Notes: generated by a model from the letters alone, not told the origin. 64,000 nt of DNA from Salinibius halmophilus (GCF_003577475.1 NZ_QPEP01000003.1:1-64000); one strand, 5' to 3'; shown: positions 53,139 to 60,892, counted from the stretch's first letter. Program-made: numbers and translations.

Positions 53139-53789
53139 CTAGGCAGTTCTCGGCTCGCCAATTAAGTTGGCTTGCCACAGCGCCGGTAATCTTGAATTGG
53201 CTGGGAAATCGGGCGTTGTTTCAAGTACCTGAGTGAGCGCAGCCATTAACCCCAGCTTGGGCATACTGGTCAGCAAAGCAAAGTCTGCAGCACTTAATGG
53301 ATATTGCGCTATCCTGTTGCCCTCTCGGCGCAGGGCCAAATAGGTTTTTGCCTTGTGCCAGTTGTTTAGTGGGTTGTACTCCAGAGCCACTAAAGCAGCC
53401 AGTGTGGTCACTTTGTTGAAGTGTTCGGGCATAGGCGCTTGGCGAGCCGACGGTTGATGCAGTGCTTGCTGGCAGGCTAAATCGAATCGCGCGCGCGCCA
53501 GCCAATCACTGCTAATATCTTGCTCGGTTAACCAAGCGACAAACTTTTCTGGCAGCTCAGTAAGCTGAGCAACCGGCTGAGCGGCTATAAACAGATGCCA
53601 CCAATGCACAGCTTGTTCATGTTTGGCAAAGCTTGGGAAATCCGTTTGTAGGGCCAGCGTTAGGGTATGCCACATATGGCGGCTATGAATTTGCAGCCGC
53701 CCGTCAATACCACAGGCTTTTATGTGGGGGTTGTTGTTACCCTGCAGTATATCTTGCGCTATTTGATACGCATCATTCGGCCATTGCAT
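53139..53789 (-). CDS. bufC: BufC/HvfC-type DNA-binding-domain protein, partner of the MNIO enzyme
   Basis: A 216-residue protein of the DUF2063 (HvfC/BufC) family, which pairs with DUF692 enzymes and in known systems helps present the precursor peptide. Features include GIDGRLQIHSRHMWHTLTLALQTDFPSFAKH and YPLSAADFALLTSM. ATG 53789 with GGAG eight bases upstream is chosen over a TTG at 53816. It overlaps the bufB 3' end by 17 bases. Confidence 0.83.
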   Translation of the reverse strand: MQWPNDAYQIAQDILQGNNNPHIKACGIDGRLQIHSRHMWHTLTLALQTDFPSFAKHEQAVHWWHLFIAAQPVAQLTELPEKFVAWLTEQDISSDWLARARFDLACQQALHQPSARQAPMPEHFNKVTTLAALVALEYNPLNNWHKAKTYLALRREGNRIAQYPLSAADFALLTSMPKLGLMAALTQVLETTPDFPANSRLPALWQANLIGEPRTA

Positions 53790-54624
53790 CAGTATGCTCC
53801 AAGCTATGCTGGTCAATTATTTGCTTTCCAGTAGCGACTTCAGCAAGCAATGCTTCCAACTTGGGAATATTGCCATCGCGCTCTAGCAGACTAGGCATTG
53901 CGCCATGCTTATCAATCACGCGTTCAAATAATCGCCACACCGCAGGGCTCACACTCGCCGCATGAGAGTCTATCGCCACGCTTTGGCCTTGGATTACCTC
54001 AGTTTGATAACCCGCCACATGCAACTCTTGCACCGAAGGCCAATAAATATTGTTTAAGTAGGTGGCTGCACTTAAGCCATGATTGAGCTCGTTCACCCGC
54101 AAATTATTGAGGTCTAGCAGTAGCCCGCAGTCGGTTCGCTGGGCAAGCTCATTGAGCAACTCAGGCTCGCTTAGCTCTTGCTCGATAAACTCTAAATACG
54201 TAGAAGGGTTTTCGATGAGTATCTGACACCCTAGCTTTTGTTGCACATGGTCCACTCGCGCTACCATATGATTGAGCGTGCTGCGCAGCAGGGGTGCAGG
54301 CAGTAGGTCATTAAAGGTTCTACCACCGGCTAGCGACCAAGCAAAATGCTCACTAATGGCAGCCGGCTTAACTTTTTCGATTAGCCCGGCCGTTTGAGCC
54401 AGTAACTTGTCGTCTAGCGGGTCGGGACCCGCCAACGACATTGCCACGCCATGTAAGCTTATTGGCCGATACTGCGCTAGCGTAAGCAAAACATCCTGCG
54501 CGTAACTTGGGCGCAAATAGTTTTCGGTATGCGCTTCCCAAAAACCAACCGCTGTTGGGTTAGCTAAGGCTTGCGCATGTAGCGGCGCACGCAAGCCTAA
54601 ACCCATTTGACGTGGCAGCTTCAT
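53773..54624 (-). CDS. bufB: MNIO/DUF692 multinuclear iron enzyme BufB, RiPP maturase
   Basis: MNIO enzymes oxidise cysteines of ribosomal peptides with a multi-iron centre and O2. The 283-residue TIM-barrel-type protein has all usual ligand motifs: ISLHGVAMSLAG, ISEHFAW, LIENPSTYL, LLLDLNNLRVN, LHVAGY, IDSHAASVS and LLERDGNIP. The start ATG lies two bases after the precursor-gene stop. The most likely substrate is the adjacent BufA-like peptide. Confidence 0.93.
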   Translation of the reverse strand: MKLPRQMGLGLRAPLHAQALANPTAVGFWEAHTENYLRPSYAQDVLLTLAQYRPISLHGVAMSLAGPDPLDDKLLAQTAGLIEKVKPAAISEHFAWSLAGGRTFNDLLPAPLLRSTLNHMVARVDHVQQKLGCQILIENPSTYLEFIEQELSEPELLNELAQRTDCGLLLDLNNLRVNELNHGLSAATYLNNIYWPSVQELHVAGYQTEVIQGQSVAIDSHAASVSPAVWRLFERVIDKHGAMPSLLERDGNIPKLEALLAEVATGKQIIDQHSLEHTDAMAE

Positions 54625-54626
54625 TG

Positions 54627-54881
54627 TTAAGCCATTGGCTCAGTGCTGCCGCCAACCAAGCGGTCGCAAGTACCTTCTGGTACCATCAAAAATGCATCGC
54701 CCTGGCCATCAGCTGTTGACGTACCAGCGCATGAGCTCGTGGCTGTGGCGCAGTCGTTCTGGCCAGCTTCAGCAACGCCGTAGCACTTTTCCATTTTGTC
54801 TTTGGCTAGTGCTGGGCTAGTTGCGCCTAATGCGATCATACCGGCAAGTGTTGTAGCGGCAAGTTTGGCTGAATGTTTCAT
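54627..54881 (-). CDS. bufA1: Bufferin-type RiPP precursor (DUF2282, BufA1-like)
   Basis: An 84-residue exported peptide. Signal peptide residues 1-26 (KLAATTLAGMIALGATSPALA), then a mature part with four cysteines: C33 (EKCYGVAEAG), C44 (QNDCAT), C51 (SSCAGTS) and C72 (GTCDR). This matches bufferins, in which MNIO enzymes turn two of the four cysteines into heterocycles that bind copper, with the other two expected as a disulfide; modification here is inferred. ATG 54881 follows GGAGAG. First gene of the operon. Confidence 0.9.
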   Translation of the reverse strand: MKHSAKLAATTLAGMIALGATSPALAKDKMEKCYGVAEAGQNDCATATSSCAGTSTADGQGDAFLMVPEGTCDRLVGGSTEPMA

Positions 54882-55284
54882 AATTTTCTCTCCAACATTG
54901 TTAAATAATCAACAGGCTTTAAGTTCTTGGTTCGACTACTGGTCACTCCCGCGACGGCGGGAGTCTAGTTGCCAGAGTAAAATCTCTATGAAGCCTGTGT
55001 CGTTTCGACACTAATAAAGTTAGAGCAAGGCCATGGATGCGGACATTCGCACGAACGCGGGGTTATATGAGGAGAAATACTTACCACGGTAGTGATAGGC
55101 GAAAACATTGATGCATTTTTATCCAATATTCATTTGTAAAAGCCAAAAGCTAGTGTATGCTGCTAAAAGCTTAAGTCGCTTTGTTGGCCTTTGAACTGCA
55201 TTACGAGCACCATGTTCCAGTGCACACCAACTGCCGCGTTGCAATTTGGGCTGGAAAGAAATAATTTTTTTAGGACGTAAAGTA
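54882..55284. other. Bufferin/cold-shock intergenic region with one class-2 hairpin
   Basis: This 403-base gap holds a class-2 hairpin at 54942-54968 (ACTCCCGC/GCGGGAGT), a small GTGTCG/CGACAC hairpin at 54997-55011, and the promoter and leader of the cold-shock gene. I see no ECF sigma-factor gene, and no promoter box for bufA1 that I would trust. Confidence 0.6.
55134..55161 (+). promoter_or_regulatory. Candidate promoter of the cold-shock gene
   Basis: TTGTAA, a 16-base spacer and TATGCT. It leaves a leader of over 110 bases before ATG 55285, as is typical of cold-shock mRNAs. Confidence 0.4.
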
Positions 55285-55494
55285 ATGTCAGATCAAGTAA
55301 CCGGAACTGTTAAGTTCTTCAACGAATCTAAAGGCTTTGGTTTCATCCAACAAGAGAACGGCCCTGACGTATTCGTACACTTCAGCGCTATTCAATCGGA
55401 TGGCTTCAAGACTTTGAAAGAAGGCCAACAGGTTCGGTTCAAAATCACTCAAGGCCAAAAAGGCCCACAAGCTGAAGAAGTTGTAGAAGCTTAA
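55285..55494 (+). CDS. Cold-shock protein, CspA family
   Basis: A 69-residue OB-fold nucleic-acid-binding protein. RNP-1 is KGFGFIQ and RNP-2 is VFVHFSAI; the opening [15 protein letters not shown] is the family hallmark. I start at ATG 55285, giving the usual length, and not at the 13-residue upstream extension. A strong terminator follows. Confidence 0.95.
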   Translation: MSDQVTGTVKFFNESKGFGFIQQENGPDVFVHFSAIQSDGFKTLKEGQQVRFKITQGQKGPQAEEVVEA

Positions 55495-55519
55495 TTTTAA
55501 GCACTACAGTTCAGCCCAA

Positions 55520-55547
55520 AACGCCGCATTCGCGGCGTTTTTGTTTT
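55520..55547 (+). terminator. Intrinsic terminator of the cold-shock gene
   Basis: AACGCCGC/GCGGCGTT stem with an ATTC loop, then TTTGTTTTTT. Confidence 0.92.
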
Positions 55548-55557
55548 TTGGGCCACT

Positions 55558-55682
55558 TGTTTCCCAAACCTTCGCCCGGATGCATCAAATCCCCCGTAGG
55601 TTGTACGGCGCATTTTTTTGCGCCGGGCAACGTGCATCGCTACCGATCAATGTTTCCCAAACCTTTGGTTTGTGAAACCTAC
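55558..55682. repeat. Truncated REP and a two-hairpin REPIN-like unit downstream of the RAYT gene
   Basis: A half REP lies at 55558-55575. A facing pair follows: 55596-55631 (+, GTTG subtype) and 55652-55682 (-, GTTT subtype) separated by 20 bases. The same pair with almost the same spacer recurs at 56293-56380 on the other side of the RAYT gene. The head of the second hairpin forms the RAYT stop codon. Confidence 0.9.
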
Positions 55683-56140
55683 TCTAAATCCATATCTATT
55701 GCCTTGATTTCAATTTCACTGTCGCCATAAAACTTGCGATATGAACTATACGGCCACTGGCTAACACGCTCACAATATCCATGTTTGACGGGATTATAAT
55801 GGATGTAATCAACATGCATCTGCCAATCATGATCGTCCCGTAAAACATGCTCAAAAAACCGTCGCTGCCATATGTTTCGCCCCACAGAGCGGGTTACATG
55901 CTTCTTGATGAGCTGCCAACGCAATGGGAAATTTGCGTCATCTTCGGGTAACTTCCAGATCATGTGCAAATGATCCGGCAAGATAACCGATGCCTCTATA
56001 TCGAAAGGGTGTTTTTCTTTTGCGTAACGCAATCCATTGCGAATGGCATCAATGTTATCAATAAAAACAGGCGCACGGTGATTGCTTGCCACAGTAAAGA
56101 AATAGTGACCACCTTTGATAAATACCCGGCGATATTTCAT
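55679..56140 (-). CDS. REP-associated tyrosine transposase (RAYT, Y1_Tnp family)
   Basis: RAYTs are single-domain HUH nucleases that cut single-stranded DNA at GTAG-headed hairpins and are thought to mobilise REP elements. The roughly 153-residue protein has the HUH motif in VILPDHLHMIW and the catalytic tyrosine region DYIHYNPVKHGYC, followed by WPYSSYRKF. AAGGA is spaced for ATG 56140; an ATG at 56146 touches it. REP hairpins flank it closely on both sides, and its own TAG stop lies in a REP head. No other transposase is present. Confidence 0.93.
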   Translation of the reverse strand: MKYRRVFIKGGHYFFTVASNHRAPVFIDNIDAIRNGLRYAKEKHPFDIEASVILPDHLHMIWKLPEDDANFPLRWQLIKKHVTRSVGRNIWQRRFFEHVLRDDHDWQMHVDYIHYNPVKHGYCERVSQWPYSSYRKFYGDSEIEIKAIDMDLE

Positions 56141-56181
56141 AAACATCCTTGTTTAGATCGTATGGTGTTTTTTCGGTTGGT

Positions 56182-56442
56182 GTTTCCCAAACCTTCGGTT
56201 TGTAAAACCTTGTATCTACGCTTTATCCTGAATGTCTGTTGCTTGTACTTGTTTCCCAAACCTTTGGTTTGTGAAACCTACGAATGATCATCGTAGGTTG
56301 TACGGCGCGTTTTTTTTGCGCCGGGCAACGTGTATCGCTACCGATCAATGTTTCCCAAACCTTTGGTTTGTGAAACCTACGCTTTATCCTGAATGCCTGT
56401 TGCTTGTACTTGTTTCCCAAACCTTCGGTTTGTGAAACCTAC
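56182..56442. repeat. Cluster of five REP hairpins between the RAYT and fliD
   Basis: Elements at 56182-56210 (-, lacking the GTAG head), 56251-56281 (-), 56293-56329 (+, GTTG subtype), 56350-56380 (-) and 56412-56442 (-). The pair 56293-56380 duplicates the unit at 55596-55682. A segment of about 60 bases (starting CTTTATCCTGAATG, ending in a REP) occurs at 56221-56281 and again at 56382-56442, so the region arose by local duplication. The last head supplies the fliD stop codon. Confidence 0.92.
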
Positions 56443-59400
56443 TTGGCGCTGGCTGCGGCGGCCATGGCTTCGAATTGTTGTTTGAGGAAATCTTCCGTGG
56501 TTTTTAGGCGGCTGATGATTTTATCGTTAAACAAGAACTGCGACTTGTAGCGTTCTTCCACTTGCAGCATGCGTGCATCAAGGTCAGCTCGCTCCTGTTC
56601 GATATCGGCTTTTTCGTTTTCGAGCGCTTCGGTTCGTTTAGTGATAAAACCGGTTCTTGAAAGCATGTCTTGCAATAGGGTTTCTAGGTCTTCGGCGATA
56701 CCTTGAACAAAGTTAACCGAACCGCGCTCGCCAAGGCTACCGCCTGTAACGCGAACTTTAATGTCTTTTGCTGGGCTTTCTTCACCCACGGCGTCTTTAC
56801 CATTTACCCCAGCGGTAGTAGTGGTAAAACCAAATAACGCCGTACCGCCACTGGTGATTTCGTCCACTTTTACTGTTGACTGCTCACCTTTACTCACCGA
56901 AAAAATGCCAAAAATACCTGTGTTTTCGTCGAACTGAACATCAACAGATTTATTGGCAGCACTCAAGGCAGAGTCGCCGTTAATCGCTGTTTTTAGCGCG
57001 TCGGCTAAGGAATTCCCCGACGCATAGGCACCCTCGGGAACGGTAATTTCGCCACTTTGTGTGCCATCAATGGTTAGCTTGAGTGTATTGTTACTGCTGG
57101 TTACCAGTGCCGAGCCGGAGTCAAAATCCCAACCTGCACCACCCAATAAATAACCATTGGTTGCGGCTTCGTTGCCTGCAGCCCCTGTGAGTACCTGACC
57201 ATCGCCAATGGCTTCCACACCACCAATTGTGCCTTCAACATCTTCGCCTGTGGCTTGCGCGCTGGTAGAAACTGCCTCAGCACTCAAACCAAGTTGCGAG
57301 ATAGCCGTTAACGTTGGGTTACTAATGCTTACTGTGGTCTGGTTGTCGAACAAAATATTGAAGCCACCAGTGGCTGAGCCATCTTGCACATAGCTCACCG
57401 TAGCAGCACCATCAAAACCTTGATACGAGCCACTAGATAGCCCTAGCGCGTCTTTGCCATCGGCATAATTAGCCGCTACGAGGCCTAGGTCGGTATTGCT
57501 ACCCGAGGTATCGGCACTAACAATTTCTATGGCAGCGTCAGCACCAAAGGTATCAAGTGTTTGCTCACCATTTTTGGCGACCGACTCAAAATAAACTTGG
57601 TTTGAAGCATCGAGCTTGGCAACAATATCGCCAGCGGCAAAGGTGTCGCCAGTTTCCGCTAGCAACGCTTCATCAATCGCCGACTGAATCGCAGCGAGCC
57701 TGGTTTGCGCATCGGTACCGGCGGTCGCGCCGTCTACCGTTACTTCAAACTCTTGCCCAGCCATGCCTAGGGTGAACACTGCGTTGTTGGTAGAAAAATC
57801 AATATCGGTTGATAAGTCGAGCGAACCCGCTGCTGTACGCGCGCCTCGCCCGTCACTAACAACCGCTAACGACTCTGTTGCACCCGTAGCAATGGTATTT
57901 AGCACCAAAGCGCCATTTGCTTCTAATGTTGCTTCAACCCCTTGTGCATTTAACTGGGCATTTAAATCGGCCAACGGATCAGAGCCATCGCCTGTGGTAA
58001 AACTGAAGGTTTGCTCGCTGCCATTAATATTGAGCACAATTTCGGCTGGGTCGTCGGTAAAGTTAACCGCCGACAAGTCGCGCGAGCCCGCCTCGGTTGT
58101 TGCACCGGCTGCCGAGCCGGCAATGGCTGGGTCGGCATTGATGGCCGCTTGAATGGCAGCGGCCAGTTCATCGCCTGTTTGATATGTACCGTCTGGAATT
58201 GTAATGGTGCCAGACGACGTGTCGCCTAAACGGTTGCTAATGGCAATTTCAAACTCTGTACCAGGGTCTACCACTTTGCCACTTGTGGCCGTTTGGTTCT
58301 GCAACCCAAGCACATCTGCACCCGTGGTAGCCACATTCGACAACGTAATCGTTTGGCTATTGGCTGCCGCATCGGTTCTAAAGGTTAAGCGGTTAAACTT
58401 GTCGAACTCAGCCGTAACATTGGTCATGCCTTGTGAGTTCAGTTCCGACTGAATATATAACAGAGCGTCATCACGGTTGCGATCGGTTGTGACATTGCCG
58501 TTCAAATCCACAATATCCGACCAATCTTCATCCAACACAATGCTTGCGCTGTTCACAACACCATTGTCGTCGACCGAAATATCAAAGCTAACCGTATTGT
58601 TAGCGAAGTCGATACCGTTTTCTGGCTGCACTTCTTTAATGCCACCGGTTGTGGTGGCAGCAAACGCGGCTTCGTTTAACGTAGCGTACTGGGCGCCAGC
58701 AATTTCACCTTGGCCAGATGGAGATAACCCGAAGGTATTAGCCACCGAAGGATCGGCAGAGACAAATTCAATTTCTGACTTGCTACCAAACTTATTAGAG
58801 GTAACGCTGAACCTGTCTTGGGCGTCGTCGAAGTTGACGGTTACCCCTTTTCCAGCCGGTGCCGACTGATTGATTGCATTTTGCAACGCCAGTGCTAAGT
58901 CTTCGCCCGTAGCGTAACTACCCTGCTCTAAATTAACGGTAAACTCGCTGTTATCCACCGACATGCGAAACGAATCATTCGAGCCATCTACTACCACCGG
59001 CGATGTAAATGCTAAAGCAGCCGTTGTTTGCCCAACTAAAGTAGCTTGCGTGGCAAGTTTACTTACCGTGATATCGTATTCACCTGGCACGGTATCGGCC
59101 GAGCGAGTAATGTAGCGAATAGAGCTGTCGGTTGTTTGCACATCTGTGGCGAGCAAACCGGCCACGTCTTTAGCATTGTTACTGAGTGCGGCAGTAAACT
59201 TGGCGCTGTCGAACGCTAGCTTGTAGCCATCGGTGGAATCGGTAAACACGCCGATATCTGCCAACGAACGTACAGATGCATCGCCTAAACCATCCACAAT
59301 GCCTGTCATCAAAGACCGCACCTGGTTATTCACTCGTCGAATGGTGGAATCACCATTTAACAAACCACCCACATTTTCGTTCTGGTCGTACTTGGTGACC

Positions 59401-60317
59401 TCTGAATACACGGTGCGGTACTCGTTGTAGGCCTCCACAAACTCTTCTACTTTGGTGGCCATGCCTTGTGTGTCGCGGCTTAAGTCGAGCGAAATAGAGC
59501 TGCCTGTTGTTTCTTTTAAATTAAGGGTAACGCCCTTAATCACATCTGCCACAAGGTTGTTTTTTGAGGTAATGGCTAAGCCATTAACCGAGATATTGGC
59601 ATTGGTACCCTGCTGGGTTTCGTCCATATTGGCGGTTGGGTCTTGTTGAGTCTCGTTGTACGCCAATTGGCGCAAACCGGCATCACCGGTTGCTTCAATG
59701 CGCATGGCATATTCTTTACCGGTTTGTTTAGACGACAACAACAAACGAAACCCCTGGCCGTCGTTCACTAACGACGCTTGCACGCCACCATCAGCGTTAT
59801 TAATCGCATCCCGAATGCCTTGCAGGGTGTTGTTGCTCGAATCGATTTCAATATCAAAACCAGCGACCTCTTCGTTTTGACTAAAGGTATCTATGGTGCC
59901 ATCTGGGTTGTAGGTGTACTCGCCTAACTGAATGCTTAGCGTGCCGGTGCCGACGGCGTCGTCGAGCCCTTCAAACCGTGTAGATGCCAGCGAATGTGCT
60001 TGAGCTAGCTGGTCGATGGCAATTCGATAATTGCCTTCCTCGGCCAAACTTGAGGTGGTGACCGACAGGGCATCGTCGTTACTAATGTTGGCATTTACTT
60101 TTAGTATCGATTTGCTGTCGGCCAAAGCTTCTGCTTTCTGCTGCAGCTTAGACAGCGTAGTGGTGTAGGTGCCATAAGCAGAGATTTGCGCTTCTACTTT
60201 TGCCGTTTTGGTATCTAGGCGCAACTCTGCTGGTTTACGCTCAGCATTCACTAGCTGATCTACCAGTTCATTGGTTAGCAATCCTGAGCCAATACCTAAA
60301 CTTTCAATGCTCGCCAT
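56439..60317 (-). CDS. fliD: Flagellar cap protein FliD, very large
   Basis: FliD caps the growing filament and helps fold flagellin. The 1292-residue protein begins SIESLGIGSGLLTNELVDQLVNAER and ends with the usual coiled coil (FNDKIISRLKTTEDFLKQQFEAMAAAASAK). Most FliDs have about 450-700 residues; here the centre is expanded by several degenerate repeats of roughly 100 residues, each a flagellin-hook IN-like block (for example SFRMSVDNSEFTVNLEQGSY, LKLTIDGTQSGEITVPEGAY, FTLGMAGQEFEVTVDG). Own sigma-28-like promoter possible upstream. The TAG stop is part of a REP head. Confidence 0.94.
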   Translation of the reverse strand: MASIESLGIGSGLLTNELVDQLVNAERKPAELRLDTKTAKVEAQISAYGTYTTTLSKLQQKAEALADSKSILKVNANISNDDALSVTTSSLAEEGNYRIAIDQLAQAHSLASTRFEGLDDAVGTGTLSIQLGEYTYNPDGTIDTFSQNEEVAGFDIEIDSSNNTLQGIRDAINNADGGVQASLVNDGQGFRLLLSSKQTGKEYAMRIEATGDAGLRQLAYNETQQDPTANMDETQQGTNANISVNGLAITSKNNLVADVIKGVTLNLKETTGSSISLDLSRDTQGMATKVEEFVEAYNEYRTVYSEVTKYDQNENVGGLLNGDSTIRRVNNQVRSLMTGIVDGLGDASVRSLADIGVFTDSTDGYKLAFDSAKFTAALSNNAKDVAGLLATDVQTTDSSIRYITRSADTVPGEYDITVSKLATQATLVGQTTAALAFTSPVVVDGSNDSFRMSVDNSEFTVNLEQGSYATGEDLALALQNAINQSAPAGKGVTVNFDDAQDRFSVTSNKFGSKSEIEFVSADPSVANTFGLSPSGQGEIAGAQYATLNEAAFAATTTGGIKEVQPENGIDFANNTVSFDISVDDNGVVNSASIVLDEDWSDIVDLNGNVTTDRNRDDALLYIQSELNSQGMTNVTAEFDKFNRLTFRTDAAANSQTITLSNVATTGADVLGLQNQTATSGKVVDPGTEFEIAISNRLGDTSSGTITIPDGTYQTGDELAAAIQAAINADPAIAGSAAGATTEAGSRDLSAVNFTDDPAEIVLNINGSEQTFSFTTGDGSDPLADLNAQLNAQGVEATLEANGALVLNTIATGATESLAVVSDGRGARTAAGSLDLSTDIDFSTNNAVFTLGMAGQEFEVTVDGATAGTDAQTRLAAIQSAIDEALLAETGDTFAAGDIVAKLDASNQVYFESVAKNGEQTLDTFGADAAIEIVSADTSGSNTDLGLVAANYADGKDALGLSSGSYQGFDGAATVSYVQDGSATGGFNILFDNQTTVSISNPTLTAISQLGLSAEAVSTSAQATGEDVEGTIGGVEAIGDGQVLTGAAGNEAATNGYLLGGAGWDFDSGSALVTSSNNTLKLTIDGTQSGEITVPEGAYASGNSLADALKTAINGDSALSAANKSVDVQFDENTGIFGIFSVSKGEQSTVKVDEITSGGTALFGFTTTTAGVNGKDAVGEESPAKDIKVRVTGGSLGERGSVNFVQGIAEDLETLLQDMLSRTGFITKRTEALENEKADIEQERADLDARMLQVEERYKSQFLFNDKIISRLKTTEDFLKQQFEAMAAAASAK

Positions 60318-60357
60318 GGTTCACCTCGTGCAATGCCTAGCCAAACCACCAGACAAC

Positions 60358-60411
60358 AAAAAACAGGTGTAAGAATAGTCGGCTTAACTGCCTTATTCTT
60401 AACACCTGTTT
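60358..60411 (-). terminator. Long inverted repeat and terminator between flaG and fliD
   Basis: Arms at 60361-60377 and 60394-60411 pair over 17 bases with one bulged A. On the minus strand the stem is followed by TTTTTT (within CTGTTTTTTG), so it can end flaG transcription. It begins 40 bases before the fliD start, and a possible sigma-28 promoter overlaps it. Confidence 0.68.
60376..60402 (-). promoter_or_regulatory. Possible sigma-28 promoter of fliD
   Basis: On the minus strand TTAAGAAT, 11 bases, then GCCGACTA: five of eight and six of eight matches to TAAAGTTT-N11-GCCGATAA. It lies inside the hairpin at 60358-60411, which would be an unusual arrangement. Confidence 0.33.
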
Positions 60412-60456
60412 GGTTAAGTTGCTCGCCATTTTTGTAGCGAGCAATTTACAAAGCCA

Positions 60457-60864
60457 TTAAACCTGGGCTGAGAACAACCCGAATGGCTCGTTGTCTTTCA
60501 AATTTCGCGCCAACTCTAGCGCTTCCTCGTTGGGAATTTGCCGAATCAGCTCGTCGGTTTCTTTATCAAACACCTGGACAATGGTACGGCCACTGTCTTC
60601 ATCCATTTGAAAGTTGAGCTTGCGTTCAATGTTTTGAACATGGTCATTGAGTTTTGCCACCACGTCCTGCATTGCTTCTGGGTTAGTTGTCTGCTGTGCT
60701 TGGGCGTCTTCATTCGCTTTATCAGCTTTTGCTTCGGCTTTAGCAACCAGTGCAGGTTCAACCTCTTGCGTTGCAAGATCGGCCTTTTTTGTAGGCTCCG
60801 GCGGCAATTTTTTGCCGCCAGCATCTACTGCTGGGCGTGTGGTGTTGAGATTAATCTCACTCAT
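60457..60864 (-). CDS. flaG: Flagellar protein FlaG
   Basis: FlaG is a small protein of unknown mechanism that affects filament length. The 135-residue protein has a disordered Ala/Glu/Lys-rich first half and the conserved C-terminal half (LNDHVQNIERKLNFQMDEDSGRTIVQVFDKETDELIRQIPNEEAL). GGAGGTG precedes the ATG. Lies between fliC and fliD on the same strand. Confidence 0.94.
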   Translation of the reverse strand: MSEINLNTTRPAVDAGGKKLPPEPTKKADLATQEVEPALVAKAEAKADKANEDAQAQQTTNPEAMQDVVAKLNDHVQNIERKLNFQMDEDSGRTIVQVFDKETDELIRQIPNEEALELARNLKDNEPFGLFSAQV

Positions 60865-60892
60865 ATCACACCTCCTGACCTATTAGAACCAA

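Noticed and set aside
55033-55092. Tiny ORF starting MDADIRTNAG
   Set aside because: 19 residues, no convincing ribosome-binding site or conserved feature.
56223-56435. Two opposite ORFs of about 65 residues
   Set aside because: They consist entirely of REP repeats (FPNLWFVKPT and FHKPKVWET recurring) and are a product of the repeats.
60318-60350. Sigma-54-like site TTGGCTAGGCATTGCA before fliD
   Set aside because: GG and GC are nine bases apart instead of ten, which usually abolishes sigma-54 recognition.
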